DNA of 64,000 bases from an uncultured Senegalimassilia sp. (GCF_902464545.1 NZ_CABQJR010000008.1:1-64000), one strand, 5' to 3'; counted from the first letter of the stretch, positions 55,592 through 64,000 are shown. A program made the numbers and translations. Notes: generated by a model from the letters alone, not told the origin.

Positions 55592-57121
55592 ATGTCCATG
55601 CCGTTGGTGGCGCTGTGCGCCGATGAGGAATGCTTTCGGCATCCGGAGCTGTTGGGCCTTGAGGGGGAGAACCTGCTTGCGCAGCAGTGGCTCATGCCGT
55701 TCACGTCCGCCGAAGCGGCGCGTACGGCGTTGCGCGATGCGGTGAGCGTGCAGGAGGTATGGGTGGTTTCCTGCGCGGATGTGGCCCCTATCAACCTTGC
55801 GGCGGCGTTGAAGCACGATCGCGCCGATAGGCGCGTGTGCATGCTGACGGCGCAGGAATCGGGGTCGCTTCGGTCCAGGACGACCGCGGCGGGCGTGGAT
55901 GCGTCGTTGACCAGGCAGGCCTTCGTCGAGCGGTATGCGCAGTGCAAGCAGGCGGCCATGCGGGCGATCGAGCTGCAGACGGGGATCGGCCCTGGGGCCG
56001 GCTGCGCGCCTGCGGGGGAGGCGGCCGTGTCGCAACAGGCGGCGTTCGGCAACGCGCCTTCGGCCGCTTCCCCGTACGGAACGGTCGCAATGCCTACGGC
56101 CGGCTTTCCGGGGGCGCTTGAGGGCGCGGCGGCACCCGCGGCGGCGATGGCTTCGTCTGCGGGGGTCCAGCTGGGAGGATCGTATACGCCGGCGAGCGCC
56201 CAGACGGGCCTTGCCGCCCCATCGGCGACGAAGGCCTTTGCCGCAACCGCTTCCCCCTATGGGACCGCATCGGGACCGGGAGCTTCTGGAAGCTCCTCGG
56301 CTTCGGCGGCGAACCTGCAGCACCCTACGGCGAAGGGCTTTTTGCTGCCGGTGGTGAGCGGCAGCGGGGGCGCGGGCAAAAGCGCGGTCGCGTTGCTTGC
56401 GGCGCATGCGGCCCAGGGGCTGGGCCTGCGTACGCTGCTGCTCGACTTCGACCTGCAGTTCGGCGACATGGCGCAGCTCATGGGCGTGAAAAAGCCCCTG
56501 CGCATCGACGAGGTGCTTGCCCGGCCCGAACGCTTGGCCCAGCTTGCCTGCGAGGGGAAGGTGCCGGCGCTGCTGACCGCTCCGGAGCATGTGGATGCCG
56601 CAGAGGCGGTGGTGGCGCAGGCCCCGGCGCTTCTGGATGCCGTGCGAGAACGCTTCGACGTGATCGTGGCGAACACGGGCGGTGCGTGGGCCGAGCAGCA
56701 TGCGGTGCTGCTGGAGCGCAGTTCGAAGGCGCTGTTCCTTGTCGACCAGCGAGCCACGTCGGTGCATGCGGCGCAGCGCGCGCTCGACCTATGCGCTCGT
56801 TGCGGCATAGCCGTCAACCCGTTCCTGTTCACGCTGAACGGCTGCGGCAAGGGGGCGCCGTTGTCGTCGATGGATGTGTCGTGCGCGTTGAAGGGGGCTC
56901 ATGTGCATGAGCTGCCCGATGGCGGCGCCGATGTGGAGGAGCTTCTGGCGGCGGGGCTGGTGGGCGACCTGATCGATTCGCGTAACGATCTGTTCGAGGG
57001 CATCGAGGAGCTTATGGCCGAGATATTGCCTGGCGTATCGGCTGCGGCGGGGTCTTCGCGCGAGGGGCCGGGCATGCCCTTCCTTCGCGGAAAGCGCTCG
57101 CGCAAGCGCAAGAAGGCCTGA
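55592..57121 (+). CDS. TadZ/CpaE-like pilus localisation ATPase
   Basis: A 509-residue protein. The N-terminal 130 residues resemble the atypical receiver domain of TadZ/CpaE (SMPLVALCADEECF, VCMLTAQESGSLRS). An Ala/Gly/Ser/Pro-rich linker of about 110 residues follows. The C-terminal part is a MinD/ParA-like ATPase with the deviant P-loop SGSGGAGKSAVALLAAHAA and LLLDFDLQFGDMAQLMG. It would place the Tad machine at its membrane site. AAGGAGAAGG precedes ATG 55592. The long linker is larger than usual. cpaF follows two bases later. Confidence 0.85.
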   Translation: MSMPLVALCADEECFRHPELLGLEGENLLAQQWLMPFTSAEAARTALRDAVSVQEVWVVSCADVAPINLAAALKHDRADRRVCMLTAQESGSLRSRTTAAGVDASLTRQAFVERYAQCKQAAMRAIELQTGIGPGAGCAPAGEAAVSQQAAFGNAPSAASPYGTVAMPTAGFPGALEGAAAPAAAMASSAGVQLGGSYTPASAQTGLAAPSATKAFAATASPYGTASGPGASGSSSASAANLQHPTAKGFLLPVVSGSGGAGKSAVALLAAHAAQGLGLRTLLLDFDLQFGDMAQLMGVKKPLRIDEVLARPERLAQLACEGKVPALLTAPEHVDAAEAVVAQAPALLDAVRERFDVIVANTGGAWAEQHAVLLERSSKALFLVDQRATSVHAAQRALDLCARCGIAVNPFLFTLNGCGKGAPLSSMDVSCALKGAHVHELPDGGADVEELLAAGLVGDLIDSRNDLFEGIEELMAEILPGVSAAAGSSREGPGMPFLRGKRSRKRKKA

Positions 57122-57123
57122 TT

Positions 57124-58452
57124 ATGACGCTGGCCGAGCGTGCGCAGGCGTTGGGTGCGGGTGGCGGCGAAGGTCATGCGCCCACGGCGACGCTTGCGCG
57201 CCTGAAGGAGGATGTGCGCCTGTTCGTGTCGGTGGACGACATAGCGGCATTGATGGCCTTCGAGCCGGCGCGGGCGCGAAGCGAGCTTTTAGGGGCGTGC
57301 CGCCAGGCGTTCGCGCTGCCCGTGTGGCAGGGGGCCGATGCCTTGCGCCGATCGAGGCTCTCCGAGCAGTTGATCGACGAGGTGTTCGGCTTCGGCCCTT
57401 TGCAGCCGTTGCTGGCCGATCCGACCATCACCGAGATCATGGTGAACGGCCCCGGCGACGTGTTCTTCGAGCGGCAAGGGCGCCTTGTGCGCAGCGACCG
57501 GGCGTTTTCAAGCCAAGCTCAGCTTCGGGCGCTTATCGATCGCGTGCTCGGGCCGCTCGGCAGGCGCGTGGATGAGTCGTCGCCTATGGTGAACGCCCGC
57601 ATGCCCGAAGGCCATCGCGTGCACGTGGTCATCCCGCCGCTCGCGCCCGACGGGCCCATCGTCACCATCCGCAAGTTCACCCAGCGCGTGATAACGCTTG
57701 CGGAGATGGAGCGCTTCGGCTCGATCGACGGGCATTTGCGGCGCTTTCTGGAATGGGCGGTGCTTGCGCGCAAGAACGTGGTGGTGGCGGGCGGCACGGG
57801 CAGCGGCAAGACCACGTTGCTCAACGCATTGTCATGCTGCATTCCCGCAGGTGAGCGCATCGTGACCATCGAGGATACGGCCGAGCTGCGCTTTCTCGAG
57901 CATCCCCACGTGGTGCGCCTGGAGGCGCGCCCGCGCAACGCCGAGGGGGCGGGCGAGGTGACCATCCGCGAGCTGGTGATCAATGCGTTGCGCATGCGCC
58001 CTGACCGCATCGTGGTAGGCGAGTGTCGCGGCGCGGAGGCGGTGGACATGCTCACCGCGATGAACACCGGGCACGACGGGTCGCTCACCACGCTGCATGC
58101 CAACTCCCCGCGCGACGTGCTTTCCCGCGTGGTGACCATGGTCCGCTACGGCGTCGATCTGCCCGTGGATGTGATCGAGGCGAATGCGGCAAGCGCATTC
58201 GATGTGGTGGTGCAGACGTCGCGGGCGCTCAGCGGCAGGCGATGCGTGACCCATGTGTCGGAGCTTGCGTACGACCAAAGGGCGCGGGCTTGCAGCGTGA
58301 GGACGTTGTTCGAGCGGCGTTCTCCCGAAGAAGCGGGGTCATGGCAGGCCCTGCCTGATTGGGTGGACGACCTGCCCGAAACCATCGGGCTTGATGGGGA
58401 GGAGGTATTGGAATGGAAGCATCTGGCGTGTTCGGGGCAGGGGCTGTCATAG
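57124..58452 (+). CDS. cpaF: Tad secretion ATPase CpaF/TadA
   Basis: A 442-residue hexameric type II/IV secretion ATPase powering pilus assembly. It has FGPLQPLLADPTITEIMVNG at the N-domain boundary, Walker A VAGGTGSGKTTLLNAL, the Asp box TIEDTAELRF, Walker B RIVVGECRGAEAVDML, and the His box GHDGSLTTLHANS. These are complete and in order. Its 3' end overlaps the next gene by 40 bases, so translation is coupled. Confidence 0.94.
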   Translation: MTLAERAQALGAGGGEGHAPTATLARLKEDVRLFVSVDDIAALMAFEPARARSELLGACRQAFALPVWQGADALRRSRLSEQLIDEVFGFGPLQPLLADPTITEIMVNGPGDVFFERQGRLVRSDRAFSSQAQLRALIDRVLGPLGRRVDESSPMVNARMPEGHRVHVVIPPLAPDGPIVTIRKFTQRVITLAEMERFGSIDGHLRRFLEWAVLARKNVVVAGGTGSGKTTLLNALSCCIPAGERIVTIEDTAELRFLEHPHVVRLEARPRNAEGAGEVTIRELVINALRMRPDRIVVGECRGAEAVDMLTAMNTGHDGSLTTLHANSPRDVLSRVVTMVRYGVDLPVDVIEANAASAFDVVVQTSRALSGRRCVTHVSELAYDQRARACSVRTLFERRSPEEAGSWQALPDWVDDLPETIGLDGEEVLEWKHLACSGQGLS

Positions 58453-59360
58453 CGGCGTTTGCCGGCGGTGCGCTTTGCGCGCAGGCAGCGTTGCGGCGCA
58501 CCCGGCGCCGGAGGGTTGGCGAAGGCGGGATCGGGCGTCATCTTGCGCGCAACGGCGTGCGCTGCGTCGACGGGGTTGCACGTCGCCTGCTTTCCGTGCC
58601 CAAGGTAGCCGCTCTTGCGGGCGACGCCCAGTCGGCGCTGCAGGGCCGCGGGGTGGTTTGCACTCCGCGAAGCCTGTGCTCGCTTGCCGTTACGGCGGCA
58701 GCGGTCCTGGTAGTTTGCGTGGGGCTGGTATCCGCCTCGCCGTTCGCCGGCATCGCGGTGGCGGTTCTGGCATGCGCCGTGGCGGTGGCGCGCATCCATG
58801 GGTGGCGCGATCGCCAAGAGGAGACGTTGCGCGAGGCGGTGCCCGATGCGCTTCATGCCATGGGCTCGTGCTTTCAGGCGGGCTTTTCGCTGCTGCAGAC
58901 GTTTCAGCAGCTGGCGGGCGAGATAAAGGGACCGCTGGGGAAGAGGTTCGCGGCTTGCGCCCATTTGCTCGAGACGGGCCATGGCTCGAGCGAGGCCCTA
59001 GGGGCGCTGCGCGCGGGCGGGAAGAGATCGGAGCTTGCCTTCGTGGCGGTGGCGCTCGACGTGCAGCACCAAGCGGGCGGCAGCATGCGTCCGGTGCTCG
59101 AGGCGGCGCGCGAGACGGTCGAAGGGGAGCTGGCCCTGCGTCGTGCGTTGCGGGTGCAGACGGCCCAAGCGCGGCTGTCGGCGCGCGTGGTCACGGTGAT
59201 GCCGTTCGCTTTGGTCGCGGTGTTCTCGCTGGTGAGCAAAGGGTTTTTAGATCCGTTCCTGCAAAGCCCGCTGGGGTTGGGCCTGTTGGGGCTGGCGTGC
59301 ACGATGGAGGTTGCGGGCGTGCTCGCGGTGCGCCGCATGCTGAACGTGGAGGTGTCGTGA
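58413..59360 (+). CDS. Tad pilus membrane platform protein TadB
   Basis: A 315-residue integral membrane protein of the T2SSF fold. There is an N-terminal helix (about 5-25), a helix pair around residues 88-125 (AVTAAAVLVVCVGLVSASPFAGIAVAVLACAVAVA, interrupted by no motif), the T2SSF helical domain (PDALHAMGSCFQAGFSLLQTFQQLAGEIKGPLGKRF), and two helices at the C-terminus. The start at 58413 has GGGGAGGAGG upstream and lies 40 bases inside cpaF. Its stop overlaps the tadC start (TGATG). Confidence 0.88.
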   Translation: MEASGVFGAGAVIAAFAGGALCAQAALRRTRRRRVGEGGIGRHLARNGVRCVDGVARRLLSVPKVAALAGDAQSALQGRGVVCTPRSLCSLAVTAAAVLVVCVGLVSASPFAGIAVAVLACAVAVARIHGWRDRQEETLREAVPDALHAMGSCFQAGFSLLQTFQQLAGEIKGPLGKRFAACAHLLETGHGSSEALGALRAGGKRSELAFVAVALDVQHQAGGSMRPVLEAARETVEGELALRRALRVQTAQARLSARVVTVMPFALVAVFSLVSKGFLDPFLQSPLGLGLLGLACTMEVAGVLAVRRMLNVEVS

Positions 59361-60283
59361 TGACGTATGCGACGGCGCTGCCTGCGATCGCGACCGTTCT
59401 AGGCGCGGCGTCGGGCGCGTGCATGTGCTGGGCGGGCGCGCAATCGGTTCGCCGAGCCCGCGCGGCAAGGGCCCGCGCGCCTGATGACGGGCGGGCGAAA
59501 GGCGGTGCGCAGGCGAGCGTATGTCTTTCGTATCTGGAGGGTTTGAGCAGGCGATTGGCGTTGCGGGCCGCTCGCCCGGTGCTGCCCGTCGGCGCATTGC
59601 GCGGTGCGCATGCGCGCTTCGAGGAGCATGTGGGCAAGGCCGGTCTTGGCGGGACGGTGTCGGCCCAGGCGTGTTGCGAGGGGGCGGTGCGTCTTGCCGC
59701 GGCGGGTGCGGCGGCAGGAGCGTTGTTGGGCTGCGCGGCGTCGAACGAGCTTGCGGTAGTCGGTTGCGTGGCGGGCGGTATCGCAGGCGCGACCGCGCCG
59801 GGACGCGCGGTCCGCGGGGCTCGGCTCCAGCGCGCCCAGGCGCTGGAGCGCAGCATGTCGGAGATGTTGGAAGTGGTGGCGCTCGGCGTGCGCAGCGGGC
59901 TTTCGTTCGATCGCAGCCTGCAGCTGTACACGGGGCATTTCGATGATGGGCTAGCGCGCGAGTGCGCCGCGGCGCAGAGGTCATGGGAAGCGGGGCTTGC
60001 GACTCGTCAAGACGCTTTGCGCGCTTTGGCGCAAGGGTACGACAACCCGCTGTTCTCGCGCACGGTGTCGGCCATCATCCGTTCGCTGCGGTTCGGCACC
60101 TCGCTTGGCGAGGTTCTGGAGCAGTCGGCGGAACAGGCGCGTGCGGCGCGAAAGGCGCAGGTGGAGGAGCGGGTTGCCAAGGCGCCTGTGAAGATGATGA
60201 TCCCCACAGGGACGCTGATCCTTCCCGCCATGCTGCTTTTGGTGCTCGGGCCCGTGTTGTTGGAGCTTATGGAAGGGATGTAG
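59360..60283 (+). CDS. Tad pilus membrane platform protein TadC
   Basis: A 307-residue T2SSF-domain membrane protein, partner of TadB. The conserved region reads LERSMSEMLEVVALGVRSGLSFDRSLQLY, then ISR-type helices (FSRTVSAIIRSLRFGTSLGEVLEQSAEQAR) and the final MMIPTGTLILPAMLLLVLGPVLLELM helix, typical of TadC. The start at 59360 overlaps the tadB stop; the longer in-frame extension is tadB read in another frame. A basic segment of about 35 residues follows the first helix. The flp gene begins two bases later. Confidence 0.87.
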   Translation: MTYATALPAIATVLGAASGACMCWAGAQSVRRARAARARAPDDGRAKGGAQASVCLSYLEGLSRRLALRAARPVLPVGALRGAHARFEEHVGKAGLGGTVSAQACCEGAVRLAAAGAAAGALLGCAASNELAVVGCVAGGIAGATAPGRAVRGARLQRAQALERSMSEMLEVVALGVRSGLSFDRSLQLYTGHFDDGLARECAAAQRSWEAGLATRQDALRALAQGYDNPLFSRTVSAIIRSLRFGTSLGEVLEQSAEQARAARKAQVEERVAKAPVKMMIPTGTLILPAMLLLVLGPVLLELMEGM

Positions 60284-60285
60284 TC

Positions 60286-60501
60286 ATGATTCGAGCGGTT
60301 ATGGATGCATATCGGCGGGCGTTGGCGAAGGCCGCGTGCAAGGTCGCCCGCCTTCGGCGCGGCGAGGACGGGCAGGGAACGACCGAATACGCGATCTTGG
60401 TTGGCGTGCTGGTGGTGATAGCCATCATCGCGATAACGGTTTTCCGGCCGAAGCTGCAGGAGCTGTGGGATGCGATCGCCGACGGCATCAACAGCCTGTA
60501 G
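60286..60501 (+). CDS. Flp-type class IVb prepilin
   Basis: A 71-residue prepilin. The leader is long (27-28 residues, basic, ARLRRGEDG) and is followed by the class IVb cleavage pattern G-QGTTEY, placing Glu at +5 and Tyr at +6. A hydrophobic stem follows (AILVGVLVVIAIIAITVF) and a short tail, the normal Flp form. This is the likely major pilin subunit. No prepilin peptidase (TadV/CpaA) is encoded in the visible part of the operon. The next gene starts within this one. Confidence 0.88.
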   Translation: MIRAVMDAYRRALAKAACKVARLRRGEDGQGTTEYAILVGVLVVIAIIAITVFRPKLQELWDAIADGINSL

Positions 60502-60706
60502 GCGGATTGCGGCGCGCGATTGCGCGGGTCAGGCGACGGTCGAGTTCGCGCTGGTCACCGTGGCGTTTCTGTCTGTCGTGCTTGGGATGGGCGTGCTTTG
60601 GCGCAGCGTTTCGGCGGGCACGTTCGTAGAGCATGCGCTGTCGTGCGCCTCCCATTGCGTGACGGGCTCGCTGCCCGGGGCGTTGGCGGACGTGGCGCTG
60701 TACTAG
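60470..60706 (+). CDS. Short TadE-like pseudopilin
   Basis: A 78-residue protein with the TadE-type segment GQATVEFALVTVAFLSVVLGMGV: a G-x4-E-F cleavage pattern and a hydrophobic helix. A short tail with two cysteines follows (LSCASHC). ATG 60470 lies 32 bases inside the flp gene and has AGGAG seven bases upstream, which makes the overlap credible. It is much shorter than ordinary TadE (about 130-190 aa), so it may be a minor pilin or an initiator subunit. Confidence 0.7.
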   Translation: MRSPTASTACRRIAARDCAGQATVEFALVTVAFLSVVLGMGVLWRSVSAGTFVEHALSCASHCVTGSLPGALADVALY

Positions 60707-60733
60707 CTTTCGAATTCGCAAGGAGGTGGGGGA

Positions 60734-61243
60734 TTGGGCGTTTTGCGCGCAGGCGAGCGCGGGCAGGCGACCGTGGAGGCGGCGTTCCTCATCCCGGTCC
60801 TGTTCACGGTGCTTTTGCTGTCCGTGCAGCCGGGTATGGTCCTGTACGACCGGATGGTCATGCAGGCGGCGGCAAGCGATGCGTGCAGGCTTGCTGCCGT
60901 CAAGACCGATGCTGTAGGCGATTCGTCGCAGGCAGTGGAGGCGTTCGTCCGCCACAGGCTGGGCGCCATCCCACCCGTCCCCTGCTTTCACGTGCACGAC
61001 GGAGGTTGCAGCTGGGAGGTGTCCGTGCAAGGGGACGAGCGCACGGAGAAGGTGAGCGTGGAGATCGCCGGCAAGGTCAAGCCGCTGCCGTTTTTGGGCG
61101 CGGGCGCCGTGCTGCTTGGCATGACGGACGACGATGGGCTGTTGACGGTGAAGGTCCGTTGTGAGCGGGCGACGCAGCCTGAGTGGGTTGCGGGCAGCCC
61201 GCAGGGGCTTGACCCCGAGGCTTGGATAGGAGCTTGGCTATGA
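60734..61243 (+). CDS. TadE-family pseudopilin
   Basis: A 169-residue TadE-like protein. The leader MGVLRAGERGQATVEAAFL shows the G-x4-E pattern, followed by a hydrophobic helix (IPVLFTVLLLSVQPGMVLY) and an extracytoplasmic domain with cysteine pairs (PCFHVHDGGCSW). The start is TTG after AGGAGG (60721-60726). It would be processed like a prepilin and included in, or needed to assemble, the Flp pilus. Its stop overlaps the next start in ATGA. Confidence 0.82.
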   Translation: MGVLRAGERGQATVEAAFLIPVLFTVLLLSVQPGMVLYDRMVMQAAASDACRLAAVKTDAVGDSSQAVEAFVRHRLGAIPPVPCFHVHDGGCSWEVSVQGDERTEKVSVEIAGKVKPLPFLGAGAVLLGMTDDDGLLTVKVRCERATQPEWVAGSPQGLDPEAWIGAWL

Positions 61244-63369
61244 GCGTGCCGCGTAGGGTGGCGCAGGCGTTTTCCCTGCGTGACGAGGACGGGATGACCA
61301 CGGTCGGGATGGTGGTGTCGCTTCTTCTGGCGCTGTCGATGGTCTTCTCGTCGGCCCAGGTGTATCGGATCCAATCCGTGTCCTCACGTGTGCAGTCGGT
61401 GGCCGATGCCGGCGCGCTTGCGGCGGGCAATGTGGTGGCGGAGTTCATGGTGGCGGTGCGCGTGTGCGATTCCATGGCACTGTCCTTGTCGTTGACCAGC
61501 TTGACGTCCACAGGTTTGGGGATCGTCGCATGTTGCGTTCCCGGCGGGCAGGGCGTGGGCGCCAAGCTGCTCGAAGCCGGTGCGCGCGTGGCCGATGCCC
61601 GTGATTCGTTCTCCAAAACCGCTTCCGAAGGCTTGACGCGCGTTCAGAAGGCCCTTCCGTTTTTGGCGGCGGCCAGCGCAGCATCGGTTGCGCAGGGAAA
61701 CGGCTCGAACGGGTCCGACTACACGGCGCTTGCCCTGCTGGTCCCCGATTCCGCCGAGGATATCCGGGTGCCGCAGGAAGACGCACGCGCCAAGCAGGCA
61801 CGAGAAGATGCAATCGGCCAGGCCGAGGAGGTCAAGGAGCTGGCGCGGCGGGCTGAGGAGGCGGCCGTGCGGGCCCAAGACGCCAAGCAGCGAGCCTTCG
61901 ATCACGATTGCGGCGCCCGTCCCGGTTGGTGCATGGCCGAGCGCGCCGAAACCCTGGCGCATATGACGGGCGCGCAAAATCCGGTGTTCTCAAGCGTGGA
62001 CGCCTGGTCGTTTTCCGTGGCGCTTCGCAGGGCACAGGCGTATTACCCGGCGCGCTTGGCGGTCGAACGCCCCGATGACGGCAGCGTTCAGGCCCAGGCC
62101 CAATCGGCGCTGCGCAAGCGCTTTTACACCTATGCCGCGAAGGAGGTGGCGCGTGGATACGTTCGGGAGGGCGATTCTTTCGAGGCCTTGTTCCCTCATC
62201 TTCCCGCCAACACCGCGCAGATGCGGGAGACCGAGCTGTTCGCGCAGGCGGTGTACCCGGTCAGCGTGACGGACGCCTCCCCGACCTTGCACGCGTGGGA
62301 CGGTTGCCCGAAGGCGGCGGGGTCCACGTCGCGGGCCTCCCTTCGCGATATGGAAGCGGGCGCATGGGAGACGTGCTCGGAATGCGGCTTCACGGCGGCA
62401 AGCCTGGGCAAGGTGGCGGCAGCCTCCACGTCGATAGGAAACGGCTTCGAGCATCACTACGAGCAGGTGGCGCTTGCCGCCGAGGAGTACCAAAAGGCCC
62501 TTGAGGAGGGCGCCCCGGCGAAGCGGGAGGCGAAAAGCCGCGTATCCAAGCTGCTCGACCAGCTGCGCGACGCGTGCTCGAGCGTGGGATCGTTCCGCAT
62601 CGATGCGGATCCGCCCGGGGGCAAGGGGGTGGTTTGCCTTGCGGTGAATACGGGCCCCGATGCCCCCGACAAGGGGTTCGAATCCGCGTTCGTGCAGGCC
62701 AGCGGCCAGCTGGGGTGCCGCGTGGCGATATCGGCGGCAACGCTGGTGGCCGATCCGTCCGGCGAGGGGCGAAGCGTCATCGCCTCTTTGACCGACGGCC
62801 TGGCATCGGATTCGGCGCTTGCGGGCGTGTTGGGCGCTGCAGCGGGCGTTTGGTCGGGGGCGCTGAGCGCCTATGCCGATGGGCAGTCGGCGTTGGATGC
62901 GGCTGTGCGCGAGGGCTTGGGGGGCTTGCCCCTGGTAAGCGCCTCCGGATTAGGGGATTGGGCCGCCGATGCGCTTTCGGATGCGTTTCGCACCGTAGGG
63001 CTTCAGCCGGCGAACCTGGATGCGCTGCGCCCGGCGACGGTGAACGCGGCGCATGTCGCGCAGGCCGGCGATAGCGCGTTTTGCGCTCGCTTGCTCGAGG
63101 TGAAGCGGCAGGCGGTCGAGCATCCGCTCATGTCCAACGACGTGTTCTCGTCGGTGGTGGGCGCTGTTCGCAGGGACGTGCTGCAGCGTTTCGACGCTTG
63201 GGGCGATTCGGTGGAAGTAGCGACCATCAGCATAGGCGGCGTCCAGGTGCCTGTAACGGTGGCGTTGCCCCCGGCGGTGAAAGGATTTGCCTCGGATGCC
63301 ATCGGAGCTGCGGCTGACAAGCTTCTGTCCGTGTATGCGAGCGCGACGGGATTGCGGCAATGGGATTGA
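61240..63369 (+). CDS. Large TadG-like pilus-associated protein
   Basis: A 709-residue protein. A TadG-type N-terminal helix follows a charged leader (SLRDEDGMTTVGMVVSLLLALSMVFSSAQVY). The next residues, VADAGALAAGNVV, match the TadG/Flp-associated start after the helix. The rest is extracytoplasmic and mostly helical, with a predicted coiled coil (about 180-215, AKQAREDAIGQAEEVKELARRAEEAAVRAQ). It also has a CPKAAGSTS...CSECG cysteine region. ATG 61240 has AGGAG seven bases upstream and overlaps the previous stop. It has no recognisable VWA domain, unlike many TadG proteins. Function beyond pilus assembly or adhesion is unknown. Confidence 0.7.
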   Translation: MSVPRRVAQAFSLRDEDGMTTVGMVVSLLLALSMVFSSAQVYRIQSVSSRVQSVADAGALAAGNVVAEFMVAVRVCDSMALSLSLTSLTSTGLGIVACCVPGGQGVGAKLLEAGARVADARDSFSKTASEGLTRVQKALPFLAAASAASVAQGNGSNGSDYTALALLVPDSAEDIRVPQEDARAKQAREDAIGQAEEVKELARRAEEAAVRAQDAKQRAFDHDCGARPGWCMAERAETLAHMTGAQNPVFSSVDAWSFSVALRRAQAYYPARLAVERPDDGSVQAQAQSALRKRFYTYAAKEVARGYVREGDSFEALFPHLPANTAQMRETELFAQAVYPVSVTDASPTLHAWDGCPKAAGSTSRASLRDMEAGAWETCSECGFTAASLGKVAAASTSIGNGFEHHYEQVALAAEEYQKALEEGAPAKREAKSRVSKLLDQLRDACSSVGSFRIDADPPGGKGVVCLAVNTGPDAPDKGFESAFVQASGQLGCRVAISAATLVADPSGEGRSVIASLTDGLASDSALAGVLGAAAGVWSGALSAYADGQSALDAAVREGLGGLPLVSASGLGDWAADALSDAFRTVGLQPANLDALRPATVNAAHVAQAGDSAFCARLLEVKRQAVEHPLMSNDVFSSVVGAVRRDVLQRFDAWGDSVEVATISIGGVQVPVTVALPPAVKGFASDAIGAAADKLLSVYASATGLRQWD

Positions 63370-63812
63370 TGGTCGATCGGATATGCGCCGCCGGCAGGTC
63401 ATCGGGGCAGATGACGGTGGAGTTCGTGGCGGCGCTGCCCGTGCTTTTGGCGGTGGCGGCCATCTCGGTCAACGCCCTGGCGTTTTTCGGTTGGTGCGCG
63501 GCGTTCGATGACGATTTCCGCGATTCGGTCCGGGTCTATGCCGCTTCGCCGGCGTACGGGCAGGGCGTGGGCGATACCTGCGCGCTCATCGAGCGGGCTC
63601 TCGATGAACGGTTGGACGCGGAAAACGTCTCGGTAAGCGTTTCGGCGCATGGCATCTCAGCGGGGCATACATCGTTTTCGGCCACGCTCGAGTACATGCC
63701 CACGTTGTTCGGTCTGGGGTTGAAGTCGGAGGTGATGGGAGTGGCGCTGCCGAAGCTGTCGCATACCGAGGAGCTGGTGGTGGATTGCTATAAGCCCGGG
63801 GTGCTGTTGTGA
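63360..63812 (+). CDS. TadE-family pseudopilin (third)
   Basis: A 150-residue pseudopilin-like protein. The leader ends GRSSGQMTVEFVAALPVLL, again G-x4-E-F, followed by a hydrophobic helix (AVAAISVNALAFFGW) and an extracytoplasmic domain with two Cys (DTCALI, VVDCYKPG). It starts ten bases inside the large TadG-like gene; ATG 63369 is an alternative. Its end overlaps the next gene. This is the third TadE-like gene in a row. Confidence 0.8.
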   Translation: MGLMVDRICAAGRSSGQMTVEFVAALPVLLAVAAISVNALAFFGWCAAFDDDFRDSVRVYAASPAYGQGVGDTCALIERALDERLDAENVSVSVSAHGISAGHTSFSATLEYMPTLFGLGLKSEVMGVALPKLSHTEELVVDCYKPGVLL

Positions 63813-64000
63813 GCGGCCGTCGTGGGCATGCGGCGTGCGGCGGCGATTGGACGCCAAGACGGTCGGCGCGCGCAGGGCGCGGCGGCCGTGCGCGAGCACG
63901 TTCCGTCCGCGCGGCGCTCATCATGGCCGCGGGGATCGCGCTTCTTGCCGGTGCCGGCGGCGCGCAAGCCCAGGCGGCATGGCGGACGGCGTCCGAGTCG
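63809..64000 (+). CDS. Partial gene of the tad operon, unknown product
   Basis: A frame open from GTG 63809, which overlaps the preceding stop, to the end of the window (64 codons). The first 37 residues are very Arg/Gly-rich, followed by a hydrophobic segment, AALIMAAGIALLAGAGGAQA, that reads as a signal peptide or membrane anchor with an AxA-like end. The position suggests another secreted component of the Tad system. Too little is visible for a family call; an ATG after the basic part is a possible alternative start. Confidence 0.5.
   Translation, partial: MSGRRGHAACGGDWTPRRSARAGRGGRARARSVRAALIMAAGIALLAGAGGAQAQAAWRTASES

Overview
The window looks like chromosome from a high-GC Gram-positive anaerobe of the class Coriobacteriia, most likely the Eggerthellales (Eggerthella/Gordonibacter/Slackia type). 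The basis is strong G/C preference at third positions, a Tat-type lipoprotein PstS, a Gram-positive style Tad pilus locus without a secretin, and actinobacterial gene orders (alaS-ruvX-mltG-aro, accC-asp23-nusB, rpsA-coaE-uvrB). This is inferred from reading; no database was searched. There is no prophage, IS element, CRISPR array or rRNA operon. One tRNA gene (Val, anticodon TAC) and one strong 6S RNA candidate are present.

Layout. 1-559: no supported gene. 560-2578: a homocysteine-methyltransferase-fold protein, a small unknown protein and an MscS channel. 2993-11060: a phosphate regulon (pstS, pstC, pstA, two pstB genes, phoU, two PhoB-type response regulators, one PhoR-type kinase). 11118-11294: 6S RNA candidate on the minus strand, next to rarA (11462-12931). 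13114-19957: DUF948 protein, AI-2E family permease, alaS, ruvX, mltG, yqeG-type phosphatase. 20075-26469: shikimate block aroE-aroC-aroK-aroB-aroQ, then an aminopeptidase P family gene and efp. 26870-33225: carboxyltransferase-biotin carrier fusion, biotin carboxylase, asp23, nusB, xseB, dxs. 33401-36448: a GNAT gene (minus), amt-glnK and a Fur-family regulator. 36816-43781: rpsA, a minus-strand OatA-like acyltransferase, coaE, uvrB. 43979-46672: larE and a GH25 lysozyme (both minus), then an Rrf2 regulator. 47029-52238: a MoxR ATPase and a DUF2201/VWA protein (minus) diverging from a large leucine-rich-repeat-like protein. 52415-54091: recN. 54202-54630: hairpin-rich DNA and tRNA-Val. 54906-64000: a tad/flp pilus operon running off the right edge.

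How the genes work together. The pst-phoU block with its two-component genes is a self-contained phosphate uptake and sensing unit. Regularly spaced GTAAA repeats upstream of pstS are a candidate Pho box. The aro block supplies most of the route to chorismate. The carboxylase genes could feed pyruvate carboxylation and, through an apparent internal start, may also give a free biotin carrier for fatty-acid synthesis. The amt-glnK pair handles ammonium. The tad operon encodes two ATPases, two membrane-platform proteins, one Flp pilin and several pseudopilin-like or TadG-like proteins.

The points most worth checking are the internal start in the carboxyltransferase-biotin carrier fusion, the MoxR/VWA/LRR cluster, the 6S RNA candidate, and the facing pair of near-identical terminator-like hairpins next to tRNA-Val.
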